Below, one piece after another: positions 45,263 through 56,476 of a stretch of DNA of 64,000 bases. This DNA comes from Karstenula rhodostoma CBS 690.94 (Eukaryota; Ascomycota; Dothideomycetes; Pleosporales; Didymosphaeriaceae), in the NCBI GenBank assembly GCA_010093485.1, contig MU001505.1, positions 275,375 through 339,374 of the forward strand, given 5' to 3'. Below the pieces are notes generated by a model. That model ran no database searches and was not told the DNA's origin. It saw only the letters and a list, made by a program, of their open reading frames with translations. Every line of letters starts with the position of its first letter. Within the stretch, counting starts at the first letter, position 1. Both the position numbers and the translations under genes were made by a program.

Positions 45263-46656
45263 CTAGACCAGCTTCAAATACTTCGGCAGAAACGCCGCCC
45301 CGCTCAACAACCCCGTGACCCCAGTATACGCAATCAACCAACCAAAGCCACTGCCATACCCACCCACCGCCTTCCCTTGCCACGGCCTCCCTTTGATAAG
45401 CACATCACTAAGCGGACCAGACACGACGTTCCCAATACCCTTTCCGAAGCACAAGTGTGTGAGCACCATAGGATTCGCAGCCCTGCCTCTCCCGTCGCCC
45501 TCCCTCTTCGCACGCTCTTTCATGATACCCGGCCAGATTGCGGGCCAGCATCCCGCAAACAGCCCGTAGAAGATGCAGAAGACGTACAGGGTAGCCAGAT
45601 TAGTTGCGAGGCCCCAGATGGCGAGGACGGATGTCGCGACGCCCACGGCGGAGATGAGCATGCAGGTTGTGACACGAGGTTTGTCGCTGACGTAGCCCAT
45701 GAGCACGAGGCCGACGGTTGCAGAGACGTTGACGAGGATGGCGGTCAGCGCGCCCAAGAAGTTGGATACGCCCAGGGTCGTGCGAGCGTACGTGGGCAGG
45801 TAGATGGTGGGGAGGAAGTAGCCTGTTGCTTCGATTACATTGGCTAGTTGGTACAGTATGAACACCTTCGTGGTAGCGAAGCCCATGTTCAGTGGCTTCT
45901 TTTGCATGTTGGCGGAATACGGCACTCGGGGCTTCACCCAGAAGGACAGCGGCGCAGAAATTGCAAACAGGATGCCGGCGCAGATCTGGGTTGTTTTTTG
46001 GAACCCCACGTTCTGGAGGAGCACTTCGAGGACGAGGGGAAGGACGGCGCTCCAGACGATGCCGTATGCCAGGCCTTTGCGGCGGACAAACCACTCGTCG
46101 ATGTACAAGGTACAAGGGCAGTACGAGATGCATCCCCCGAAGCCGAAGATGACGCCTTGCGTGGCGATGAGCTGAGGAACGCTGGTGCAGAAGGAGCTCA
46201 TTGCGAGGCCCAGAGAGGCGATGAAGAGACCTGCGAGGGTAAACCAGCGAGCCTGTCGTGGGAGCAAACGGTAACCACGAATGGAGCGCCTAGATATAGA
46301 AGCCCGGCCGTGGTGGTACCGACTGCGGCGATGCTACCTGAGCCGGCAAATGGCTCGTGAGAGGTGTAGTAGTCCTGGAACACACCGAAGGAGAAGCCAA
46401 AGCCTGGAACTTATGAGCAAGATCCCGACCAGGGAGTGGTTATCGAGAATCTTTTACCGAACGTGACTGCTTCAACGCCCCAGCAGGCAGCCAGGAAGAG
46501 CCATGCCTCTTTTCCCGTGTCCACCGGCGGAAGCGATGGAAACTCATTATTTGAGGCTTGAGGCTCCCAGCTGTTGTCCAAAACTTGCTGCTGACGATCT
46601 GTGCTCCCAATCACTTCCAACTCTAGCGGTTGGAGCTCAATAGTTGTCGTAGCCAT
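45263..46656 (-). CDS. Monocarboxylate-type MFS transporter with one frameshift
   Basis: Exon 1 is 46656-46458, a 54-bp intron follows, and exon 2 is 46403-45263. The protein would have about 446 residues: a cytosolic N-terminus (PPVDTGKEAWLFLAACWGVE), then TFGFGFSFGVFQDYYTSHEPF, TTTAGLLYLGAPFVVTV, and, in another frame, LLPRQARWFTLAGLFIASLG, FGFGGCISYCPCTLYIDEWF, RKGLAYGIVWSAV, and the second half through AAFLPKYLKLV. The frames change at about 46262-46275 (plus strand GGAGCAAACGGTAACC), exactly as one missing base would do; no intron fits without removing a membrane helix. The family (MCT/Mch-like) carries monocarboxylates or related acids. Whether the shift is real cannot be decided here. 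Twelve membrane segments are otherwise intact. Confidence 0.75.
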
Positions 46657-47324
46657 GATGTGTTTTCAGATAATGCAAGGTGTGGTTGTGAGGAGTCGCT
46701 GCGACGTTAAATATCACAACAGCTTGGTCCAAGCCGCTGCAATCCTTCTGCCAACAACAGACGTCACCGACAGTGGTGAAGCGCGATGCAACTACTCCTG
46801 CAAGCTGACCGAGCAACTGTGCATGGAGGGAGGGTGACTCTTTCAAAAACAGCGGGGCGAGCTCGCTCTCATTGGCTAACGTTTCGCTGGTTCTGGAGAA
46901 ATCCCCCGCAAAACGTCACGACAACAAGGGTTAAGTTACGCCCCGGAATCACGCAAGTTGCTGGATTACGCCCTGAAAACAAACAGGTCGTTGGGCGAGT
47001 AAAACCCACGGTATTGAGAGAATCGGCCCCTCGGAAATTGGCAGCACGATGCTCGATGTACATAGCCAACGCCATCGCCAAACACACGTCAATGACCTCA
47101 CACGCATTTAAAGGTCAAAAGTCTCCGAGTGCGCAACCGGGAAACTTTGGAGCTGCCAATGACATCTTCTGTACCTCTGATACTCGCACTTTTGGCCTCG
47201 AACATATTTCGACAGAAACATGAAGTCTTATTCAGCAAGGTACTAAGTCCAGGGCTGTCCCAATTGATTCCACCGATTGAGTTGCATATCCGCGAGTCGG
47301 TGTCAGAGCTGGACGGGGACCATG
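46657..47324. other. Upstream region of the MCT-type gene
   Basis: 668 bp. GGTTAAGTTACGCCCCGG and TGGATTACGCCCTG (46930-46975) repeat the word TTACGCCC, which could be a protein-binding site, but no factor is suggested. No gene recognised. Confidence 0.35.
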
Positions 47325-48275
47325 TCAGCGCCCAATCGATGAGCCCATTACGAAGATCTGCTTCGTCCTTGCGGCCCTCTGTTTGCCTTTCAATTTATGT
47401 TCCGTCACATTTTTCGAATTCCCCTGTGTCTCTGCCATATTATTCTTTTCCCTTGCTTCTTCATTTTTGACCACAGCTTGTTTTCCTCCAGCAACAGATT
47501 TTGCGACAGGCTTCGATTCTGCGGCAGACGTGGCATCTTCGACAGTATTCCGGTCTTGTTCTTCGACAAGATTGTTCCCAGGATCGGGATTGGCTTTTGC
47601 AGCCGGTGCCGCTTCATGTATGCTCACAGGGCGCGGGGCGTCCTATTTGGCCGTAAGAATCTGCGAGTAAAAACGGTGCACCACTTACCAGATCCAAAAA
47701 TTCCGAGAAGTCAGGAAACGAACAATTTTCATAGTTCAGATACACTCTACCGCCTCTGTCAAGCGGCAACATCTCCCTCACGTTGAAAGTTTTCAATTGC
47801 CGATGGAGACTGATGTTGAGTTCGCGAAGCCAGAGGCGATCTTTGGGTTCCAAGACTAGGATGTATCCCATGCGCCTGCGGACCCTGTTTTGTACCCTTG
47901 CTTCTGCGAGTCGCAGTAGGTATTGAACGCATAAACCGGCATATTGGAGGTAAATGAATTTAGTCACCCTCCACCATCGTTTTAGGTGCACACGACGGTG
48001 ATCGAGGTAAGTCTGTCTAGGGAAGACGGCCGGCCGATAGTAAGGATTGGCGAACCACCAGCAAAATACGCCATTTATCAGGCGAAGGTAAATGACGACG
48101 AAGAGAACAAGCTTGCAGAGTAAGGCGCCGGGTGGCCTGAAGAAGCTGGGGAAACGGTCGGCTCGTTCTAAGACGTGGCAATATGCGTCAAAAACGATGC
48201 ACATGAGCAGTGATCTCTTGTCTATGTCGCGATGCTCCAATCCGATAGCGAGCACAGCCCATGGGAGGATGAAAT
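47325..48275 (-). CDS. Unassigned protein with one membrane segment, 5' end unresolved
   Basis: Two exons are clear: 48275-47689 and 47642-47325, with a 46-bp intron (GTAAGT..ATAG). The visible protein starts HFILPWAVLAIGLEHRDIDK, includes a hydrophobic stretch (LLCKLVLFVVIYLRLINGVF), basic segments (HRRVHLKRWWRVTKF, ARVQNRVRRRMGYILVL) and EMLPLDRGGRVYLNYENCSF. The tail (residues after the intron) is Ala/Glu/Lys-rich and low-complexity. I do not recognise the family. A plausible first exon, MPPKQPHI at 48371-48347 followed by a 71-bp intron, is out of phase by one base with exon 2. Alternatives are the internal ATG at 48203, or another single-base loss like those seen elsewhere in the window. 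Confidence 0.5.
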
Positions 48276-48371
48276 GCTATCCGAACTCTAGAGATGAAGT
48301 CAGATATGATACGGCGTCGGGAACAGACACGTGGGAGTATACATACCGATATGTGGCTGCTTTGGAGGCAT

Positions 48372-50050
48372 GGTGGCTAACGAGGGTACTGAGCGTTCCG
48401 TGAGGATATACACGGCTGGGCAGCGGTAATGCTGTTACAAAGTGCTACAGAGTATCAAAGATAGCGAAAGGTCTCGTTCGGTGTTGATGCAGGTTGGAAA
48501 AATAAGAATTGACTGTATGCTGCGTGGAGAGATGTTGACACTGGGGAGATGGAGACTGAGCGACAGACAAGGGAGCCGGAAATACGGTTGGGCTGACCCA
48601 TGGCACCTGCCAGTCTCTCACATCGTGCCTGCAACAGTCTCCACGTTCCCGCCGGAGTTGGAAAAGAGGAAACGACAGACTGGCCACATCACGAAGACGA
48701 TCCCAAGACCGAGGGAGTGTTGCCCTGACGAAAACTGTCCACTTTAGCAGTGTAAGTCTTTGAAGCTCCAGACCTGTAGCTGGAGTGAGCAACGTCAGAG
48801 TGAGCCGGTGCTACAGCTAAGGGTTCAGTGAATCGCTCCGAATCGGTATCGATCAGAGAATACCGTAGGTAGTCGTTTGCGAAAAGAAAAGACATGTGAA
48901 TGTTATCGAGTCCACCTCGCGGCTCACGATCGCCACTTCTCTTGACGTGGGTGGTCTTAGGTATGGTTTACTTGAACGTGGGGTCGATCACTCCACCAAG
49001 ATGAGCGAAGGAGCACTCCTTTGTATGCGCCTCGAAGACTACCAGGTCAGTGTATAAGACGCCTACCTATGGCATCCACGCGATGGGCTACAAGTGCTGA
49101 TACTAACCGGATTGGGCGGTTCCCGTCGTCGCGACCACTTGGATGGAGATGCTTGGCGCCAAGGCCGTAGCGTTTCTTGTCGTTCGGACCCCGCGACGGC
49201 ACCCACGACGCGCCCTGCATTGCGCACCACCCACCACATGTCGATCACGCTTTGCTCTCCACGACTCTGTATCCCAGATCCTGGTCTTTCTATATATGTT
49301 TCGCATCGCACGAGCTCGAATCGGGACGGTCTAGAAGGCCATGTTCTATCAACGTCGCCTTCTCGCCGCTCTCCAGCCGCCTCGACGTGAACGTGTCCAG
49401 GCCGCCAAGCTAGTCAACCAGTGTCAGTCTCGCTTTCGCACGGCATCCATTTCAGCTAGCACGGGGACTTCAGTCACCGCGTGGGGAACATATTGGTGCA
49501 GAGCAATCCATCACGCACCCCACCGAGGGCTGTCGAACGCCCATGTACGGAGATGAGAGCGACAAGGCACCAGTGGCACGACCCGACGGCGACTCCGTGG
49601 GTGTAGTGTTTCCGGCCAGTTGGATCCAGCTTCCTAACTCTGAAAACATTTTCTGCGCTTGCGCCTGGGCTGGCGACTTGGTACGGCTTTTTGGCGACAG
49701 TGCCGCGCTGGCCAAGACGGATGGTTGTCGCCGAGAGTCTTGTGAGTACGAGCAACAGCCCAGTCGCAGTTCCGCTCCGCACAGTAAGCCCAACGCCATC
49801 TTCGCCCAGACTCCTGGCATTTGGCACTCCTGCACTGCCCCGTCCAATCCCACCAGGACGCGCTGCTGCGAAACCCACGTGTGCGCGAGCTCTACTGTCG
49901 CTGGTTGAACATGTATGCAAAACACATGGGCGATTGCCTTGCAGAAATCAGTACCGCGAGCATATAATGTAGCCCAGGGAAGATGAGTGCATACCAGCAA
50001 ATCCTCTCTCACCCTTGCTGAAGTGTACCCGGCAAAATACGTTGCCCAAC
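48372..50050. other. Region upstream of PHO89, no gene supported
   Basis: About 1.7 kb between divergent genes. An ATG frame at 49341-49556 starts with a basic stretch (MFYQRRLLAALQPPRRERVQ) but has no homology I recognise, so it is not called. No CACGTG phosphate-regulator (Pho4/NUC-1) site was noticed near the PHO89 start by eye. Confidence 0.35.
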
Positions 50051-52199
50051 ATGGTGTTGACCGATTACACCTATGTGTTTGCCATTGGCACCATGTTCGC
50101 CTTGCTAGAGGCTTACAACAACGGTGCTAGTACGTTTTGCGATATTTCCCAAAACGACCCTCACCGCGCATACTGATTGGCTTTAGACGATGTCGCGAAT
50201 GCTTGGGCTACGAGTGTGTCGTCTCGCTCGGTGACGTACCGCCAGGCCATGGTACTCTGCCTCGTCTTCGAGATGACTGGTGCGCTCGCCGTGGGTGCTC
50301 GAACCGCGTCTACAATCAAGAACGGCATTATCCCCAACTCTGCCTTTGGAGACAATGCTGGCGTGCAGCTGCTCGCTTTCGCATGCGCTTCTGCTGGTGC
50401 TTCCATCTGGGTTATGTGGTGTACTCGCAACTCTGCCCACGTCTCATCTACATACTCCTTGGTGTCATCCATCGCAGGTGTAGGTGTCGCCACTGTTGGT
50501 GCGAGCAAGGTACAATGGGGTTGGAGTGGCGGCTCGGTAAGTACTATTCTTTTTTGAATCATCTTCTCTAAATCCTGCGTTACAAATACTGTCCGGGAAG
50601 GCAGAGACAGCTTCAAGATGTATACTGACTGCGTGCTCAGGGCTTGGGCGCCATCTTCGCTGGCCTCTGCATGGCTCCCTTCATCGCTGGTTGCTTCGGC
50701 GCGATAATCTTCTCGCTCATCAAGTACACCGTTCATAGGCGCGCAGACCCAGTCAAGTGGGCTGTGTGGACGTCGCCCTTTTTCTTCCTAATCGCTGGAA
50801 CAGTCTGCACTCTTTCCATTGTATACAAAGGTTCACCCAACCTGGGTCTGGACAAGAAGGCACCCTGGTACATTGCTGCTGTCACTCTTGGTGTCGGATT
50901 TGGACTCTTCGTCCTGTCTGGTCTCTTCTTCCTGCCCTTCGTACATGCCAAGGTCATCAAAAAGGATTACACGCTCAGGATCTGGGATGTCCTCCAGGGC
51001 CCATTGCTTTTCAAGCGACCTGCTCCCGCGGATGCCGCCCAGGCTAAGGTCCCTAACTACAACGTCATCCAGCACGGTGAAGAGGAAGACAACGGTGAAC
51101 TCACTGCTCCGAGCCACCACCACAACAACAACGACCACGCGCATATCCCAGAGAAACTCAGCAAACATAACGACGCCGATGCCATCGATGCGGAATCCGA
51201 CAACAGCTCTCCGCATCCCAACCACGGCGAGAAGGCTCTTGCACGCGTCGACCTAGGTGAGAACGCCCAGTACCAGGATGCCAATGCGCATTACAAAGCG
51301 CTCCTTGAGCAAGCTCGCCAAAAGCATCACGCGGAACTCAGGACGAAGAGGGGCCCTCTTGGGTGGGCCATGCGCACTTTGCACGCGAACCCCTTGGGCG
51401 CAGGCTCAATCTACGAAACACACAACCTCAAGGCTCTTTGCGTCCGATTTCCAGCCTACGTTGTCGTCGCCTTTACTTACGGTCTCCACTACGATATTCA
51501 CAAGGCGTAAGTCCATATCCTTATTTATAACAACCGGAATCATTATTAACTGGCATCTAGACAAGTTGGTGTTCTCGGCACTCCGGAAGGTCGCCGTATG
51601 GATCGCGTTTACTCTCACGCTCCCAAGTACGCGAACGAGACCGAATACCTTTACTCCTTCGTCCAAGTCATCACCGCCTGCACCGCCTCGTTTGCCCACG
51701 GCGCCAACGATGTCGGAAACGCTGTCGGTGTCTGGGCTGGCATGTACGCCGCCTGGAGCACTGGCAACACGGCCAAGTCCAAGGAGGAGGTCCCGCTTTG
51801 GCAGATTGCCGTTGTCGCTCTGACAATCTGCATCGGTTTCATCACGTACGGATACAACATCATGAAGGGTAAGCCGCTCCCCGCCATTCCACTCCACAAT
51901 CTAACAACGCGACAGTCATGGGTAACAAGATCACCTACCACTCACCTTCCCGTGGCTCGTCCATGGAGCTCGGCGCCTCCATCACCATCCTCATCTTCTC
52001 GCAGTACAAGCTGCCCGTGTCCACCTCCATGTGCATCACCGGCGCGACCGTGGGCGTGGGTCTCTGCAACGGCACCTTCAAGGCCGTCAACTGGCAACGT
52101 GTGGGCCTCTTGTTCTTCTCCTGGGTCATGACCATCCCCATCGCCGGTCTGATCGGTGGTGGCTTGATGGGTCTCGCCCTCAACACCCCCAGCTGGTGA
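50051..52199 (+). CDS. PHO89: Phosphate:cation symporter, PiT family (Pho89/PHO-4)
   Basis: Five exons (50051-50129, 50187-50536, 50641-51506, 51561-51868, 51916-52199) encode 628 residues. The two PiT signatures mark the inverted halves: NNGANDVANAWATSVSSRS near residue 25, interrupted by intron 1, and FAHGANDVGNAVGVWAG in exon 4. MTGALAVGARTASTI and STSMCITGATVGVGLCNG are further conserved segments. A long cytosolic loop (about residues 250-400) is polar and includes HHHNNNDHAH. About ten to twelve membrane helices are present. The family imports inorganic phosphate at the plasma membrane with Na+ or H+ and is induced by phosphate starvation in yeast and Neurospora. Complete; no oddities. 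Confidence 0.95.
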
Positions 52200-52889
52200 T
52201 CGCTTCTAGACTCTCTCCTGTACCACTACTATCCTATTGTAATTACTGTGCCGGTCGTTGGGATGGTTCGCCTGGTGGCGCATGCCGCGGTGGGGTGGGG
52301 TTGGGTTGGGGAGTATTTAATTTGCTCTTTCCCGTGCGCTCATATAGAATATACCTGCATTCGTTACTTGCAACTCGAAGTTTGATCTAATTTGGGTGCG
52401 TGCATCTGTTTTGGGGGGATGCTTATCGATATCGGGATGTTCCATGGTAGATGCGGATGGACGCGAGTGAAAGAACCAGTAAATTTCACCGATTGAGAAA
52501 ATCACATGCGGAACAACGCCCCGTCCCGAGGCAGTGTTTCACAGACTGTCTGCAGTGTGAAATGCTCGGTCTGCGCGTTTTCGTTGCACGTCGCTGCAGA
52601 CATGTCGGGCTCCACTGATTCACCTGAGCGCCTTGCGTCGTTGTTCACTCCACTGGCATTGTCTTGCATCCCTGCTACGGGGACCCCATGTGCAGATTCC
52701 TCGCTGACGCTGTGGTATACTACTTCGACGACGAGCTCGTGGAGAGATATGCCACAGCTGGATTTTTGGTGGACGTTGAGAGTGCGATGGTGGTGCGGTA
52801 TGTGAGGCTTGTCTCAGGATTGTTGAGGAGGATGTGGCGATGGTGTTGCTGATGAGCTGGTTTGTGCTTTGTGAGTACCATGTCCATAC

Positions 52890-52985
52890 TACGATGATAT
52901 GTTCCAGTACTACTATATTAGAGTAGGGAGATGCGCTCGCGGGATTGAAAGGTAGCGATTATCTATTGGGTGAATATCGCGTTAG
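52890..52985 (+). repeat. Diverged dispersed repeat, copy B
   Basis: Partner of the block at 5196-5300, with an 11-base gap after CTCGCG and several transitions, many of the G-to-A kind expected from RIP. Confidence 0.55.
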
Positions 52986-53582
52986 GTGTAAATCGCTGAG
53001 GGCTGGTTGTACGATAGTGCGTACCATAGCCATACTGAGATGAAGCAGGTTGAGAAGTGTAGGCTGAAGGTAGATATGGTACACTATAATGAGCAGGAAG
53101 GTTTTGCGCTGGCAGCGGGGTCGTTCGGTGGGATACAATCGTAGAGGAGGGTATAGATGGGCTGAAGAAGGGGGGTATGTTTACTAGGACTTTCTTGGGA
53201 GAGTATGGTATACCGAATGCGGGTGCTTAACCAAAAGCATTTCGACCTTACCTGATTCAGATCGTCGTAACGGGCTTGACGATGAGTAGAGTTCGAGATC
53301 CATTCGCAACGACATGCACCCCAGATCTTCTTGAACTTTTCGCAACACTGCAGCCTTCTCCATACTAGACTCTTTACCTTCCCCCCACGAAATTCTTATC
53401 CATACCTTCACGAGCGCGTCCTTCGCAATCACCAAAGGCACGCTCAGGTGCCTGGCGTACTGGCATCTTGGGATGACGCGAAGACACCATGTCACCGCCA
53501 GTACCCTACCTCCACCGCATCTCCACTCCCAATGCGTGCGCAGCGCGCGAGCCTATGAACGGTGGAATGCTCCTTCGTCACT

Positions 53583-53610
53583 ACCCGCGTGATTATAATC
53601 GCACGCGGGT
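53583..53610. repeat. 28-bp palindrome (9-bp arms)
   Basis: Arms ACCCGCGTG and CACGCGGGT are perfect reverse complements around ATTATAATCG. The centre contains GATTATAATC, itself a 10-bp palindrome and also found inside the 14-bp palindrome at about 8031-8044. It could be a binding site or a hairpin; no gene depends on it visibly. Confidence 0.6.
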
Positions 53611-54738
53611 GCCGGCTCTGATGCAATCTTAATCGTGTGTCAACAAGAGAGCTAGGCGGGGTGAACCGAATGAGACGGTGGGCAGTTTCAAGGGGTCCCG
53701 GTCAGGGACCGGTTCGTAGCCTTGGGAAAGAGAGGCGGGGAGAGGGAAATTTCGAAAACACGCGTCTTAAGCTTTTTTCAATGGGTGGTGGCTTGTTGAG
53801 CTGTGCCTGAGGGAGAAAGGTATCGTGTTTGAGGAATAGGTTTGAGGTTATATGTTTGGTGGACTGAGCTTCATCGTTGCTCTAAGTGTTACTGCAGTAG
53901 CATGAACAGTCACATTCAATCATACAGCTATACGTGATATGTCAGGCGGAATCTTTCCTTAAGAGGAGCGAATGACTGACTTATGCGATATGCACTGGGT
54001 TGTCCTTTTGTCACCCCGAAGCAGGTCCGATGAGGCGAAGTTTGGAAGGAGCACGTTCACGGGGAGTCTTAATCCAGTGAAAGAAGACGCGCATCTACCA
54101 ATATGCCCTTTAGAAAGTGCATGCTGAGCCAGCAATAATTCGCAACACGGTAAGCGCAAGCTTGACCGAAAACTAGCGATCGCGACGACATCGCAGAGGG
54201 TGCTATGTCGACCCGCTCCAGCGTTTTAATCGTATTCGCACCGGTTCACGTATCCTGTGTGTGGTTCGATGATGGTGAAAGGAAGATGGGGGAACGCTAG
54301 AAGTTGACGAGGGGAGTGTATTTGATGACTTACATATTTGTCAGCAGCTATGTACCGTGCCGCATCACTTTTTCATGCATTACGCCGCAGAAATACAGCC
54401 CTCATGGATAACTAGATGAAGCCATGGCTCAATAGAACTTCCAGATCCTAACCTGATGCCTGGAGTCTTGTTATGGGTCCAATACCGTGCACGAGCTGTC
54501 ACATGACCTGGCCGATCCTGTCTCCGCGAAACTGCCATAGAGCGTCTGTATTCCTGTGAGCTCTCTCGCTTCTATCTGATTGCCTTTCCACTTTTTCACT
54601 TGTTCAACGAGAACTTCTTGTTTGTGATTACGAAGCTTGGCACCTTGCAAAAGCGCGCGAAGTATCCCATTTGGTGATTACGAAGCAGGCTACGTTGTTC
54701 TCCTCGTCCAAGCACGCTCGTTCGCGGGACCTACCAAC

Positions 54739-56154
54739 ATGGAGCCACGTATGAAGTTCGACGATGCAGCGTGGGAGCGTAGCGACGCCATTTTCGACGC
54801 TTGGAAGACCAAACTTTATGAAGAAGACACTATGCGGGGAATTGGTAACCTGATAAAGAAACACCGTGGAGGCGTACCGAAAGAACTGTTTGCACCGCAA
54901 CGTGGCGCCTTCAATGTGACTGTACGGATGGAATTCGGCGATGGAGGCTCCGCAATAATGAGAACCCCTTGCCCTGGGGTGCACATCTTTCCCGAAGAAA
55001 AGACGCGGAACGAGGTCGCTGCAATGAGATACATAGCCGACAACACTACGATTCCAATCCCTTTTGTCCTGCACCACGGTACGGCGGAGGAAAGTCCAGG
55101 CCAGCTGGGCCCGTTCATTATCATGGAGTATGTCAAGGATGCGCAGACGTTGTCAGATGTTTTGAACCTCCCAGGGCTGTCACCGCAAGATCGGCCGATG
55201 CTTGATCCTGGAATCGACGAACAAAAACTTGCGTTCATTTACGAGCAAATAGCCGATATTCTGCTCCAGCTTTCCGCGTTGAGATTTGACAGAATTGGAG
55301 CACCCCTCGAGGTCGAACCGGAAATTGGGAACGTCAGGCATCGGCCGTTGACATGGGACATGAACGAATTGGTCCAGCTCGCGAATTGTCCACCAAGCGA
55401 GTTGATAGCTACACATTTCGACACCGCAACTTCGTATTATTCAGCCATTGCTGATATGAAGATCATGCATCTTGACAAGCAACGCAACGATGCCATCGAA
55501 TCAGCCGAAGACTGCAGACGCAAGTACATAGGCCGACACCTTTTCAAGAAACTAGCGTCTGAACAAAGACTGCACGATCCTGAATTTGAAAAAGGACCCT
55601 TCCGTCTATGGTGCGATGACTTTCGACCCGGCAACATTCTCGTTGATAAGGATTGTCGCATCTTGTCCGTCATCGACTGGGAGTTTACATACGTTGCGCC
55701 GGCAAGCTATACACAGAATCCGCCGTGGTGGCTGCTGCTAGAGATGCCAGAGTACTGGTTTCGTGGGTTTGAGGATTGGTGTAAGGTCTACCAGCCACGC
55801 CTAGAGACGTTCCTGAGAGTGTTGTACCAACGTGAGCAAACAGCAATCCTTCGTGGGAAACTGGAGCCACAAAATACGCTATCGGAAAATATGCGAGAGA
55901 ACTGGGAAAACGGCCAGTTCTGGATTGACTATGCAGTGCGACGATCATGGGCGTTCGATGCTGTGTTTTGGACATTCATCGACAAGAAGTTCTTTGGCGG
56001 TAATGGCAAGGGCGATCAGTATGAAGAACGGCTATGGTTACTGAACGATGAAGCACAGAAACATATTGAAGCGTTCACGTTCAAAAAAGTGGAGGACTCT
56101 AGAACGCGAGTGTTGGAAGAACATGGCGAGTCTGAAACAGTGTCGCTACCGTGA
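54739..56154 (+). CDS. Phosphotransferase of the aminoglycoside-phosphotransferase (APH) fold
   Basis: A single exon of 471 residues. The ATG at 54739 (MEPRMKFDDAAWERSDAIFD) is the first in the frame; the open frame before it lacks ATG. Kinase-like features: GAFNVTVRMEFGDGGSAIMR (glycine loop region), EEKTRNEVAAMRYI (Lys/Glu helix), PFIIMEYVKDAQTL (hinge), FRLWCDDFRPGNILVDKD (catalytic loop) and LSVIDWEFTYVAP (metal-binding Asp313). In the catalytic loop the usual His-Gly-Asp is Cys-Asp-Asp, with catalytic Asp294 and Asn299 kept. Fungal genomes carry dozens of these proteins; substrates are mostly unknown and antibiotic resistance should not be assumed. Just before it, GTGATTACGAAGC occurs twice, 48 bp apart (about 54624 and 54672). 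Confidence 0.85.
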   Translation: MEPRMKFDDAAWERSDAIFDAWKTKLYEEDTMRGIGNLIKKHRGGVPKELFAPQRGAFNVTVRMEFGDGGSAIMRTPCPGVHIFPEEKTRNEVAAMRYIADNTTIPIPFVLHHGTAEESPGQLGPFIIMEYVKDAQTLSDVLNLPGLSPQDRPMLDPGIDEQKLAFIYEQIADILLQLSALRFDRIGAPLEVEPEIGNVRHRPLTWDMNELVQLANCPPSELIATHFDTATSYYSAIADMKIMHLDKQRNDAIESAEDCRRKYIGRHLFKKLASEQRLHDPEFEKGPFRLWCDDFRPGNILVDKDCRILSVIDWEFTYVAPASYTQNPPWWLLLEMPEYWFRGFEDWCKVYQPRLETFLRVLYQREQTAILRGKLEPQNTLSENMRENWENGQFWIDYAVRRSWAFDAVFWTFIDKKFFGGNGKGDQYEERLWLLNDEAQKHIEAFTFKKVEDSRTRVLEEHGESETVSLP

Positions 56155-56476
56155 CATTGTCACTTGTTAATGATACAGCTCTAAAAACGATTTAAAATCT
56201 ATGGGATAAGCGAGACCTGATTCATATGTTCAGAGTGCTTATCATAAGTTCCAAAGGCTTTAACTCAGACCGAGAGGTCAAAAGCTGTGAATGGTGCCAT
56301 AGCAAGGGAAGAAATTTATTCGGTGCTCACGTTCAAACCCTCCGGCGAATTTCCATGTTCCCTCCACCTCCAAAGTCTATGGACGATTCAATGCAATGCC
56401 CATTGCCTCTAGCTCCATCGACCCTAAGACCTGATCACTGGACATAACGCTGCCCTTCCTCCACATACTGAGCGAT
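56155..56476. other. Spacer between convergent APH and BTB genes
   Basis: 322 bp of 3' regions; no gene or notable motif. Confidence 0.4.

Larger units (their letters stand above)
52200..54738. other. Gene-poor stretch downstream of PHO89
   Basis: About 2.5 kb without a supported gene. It carries dispersed repeat copy B (52890-52985) and a palindrome (53583-53610). A minus-strand frame at 53184-53495 (containing KVWIRISWGEGKESSMEKAA) and a plus-strand frame at 52664-52852 (containing VVYYFDDELVERYATAGFLV) have protein-like composition and may be relics of genes, but neither has a complete structure. Confidence 0.4.

Noticed and set aside
49341..49556. Small ATG frame with a mitochondrial-like N-terminus (MFYQRRLLAALQPPRR)
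   Set aside because: Seventy-one codons without a recognisable family or intron support, inside the region upstream of PHO89. A basic start alone is weak evidence.
45263..52199. A secondary-metabolite cluster around the transporters and SDR
   Set aside because: There is no polyketide synthase, peptide synthetase, terpene cyclase, prenyltransferase or cytochrome P450 in the window.
53184..53495. Minus-strand frame with KVWIRISWGEGKES
   Set aside because: No ATG start and no domain; could be a relic but cannot be supported.
54739..56154. Calling the APH-fold protein an antibiotic resistance enzyme
   Set aside because: Fungal genomes hold many such proteins with unrelated or unknown substrates; the fold alone does not show resistance.
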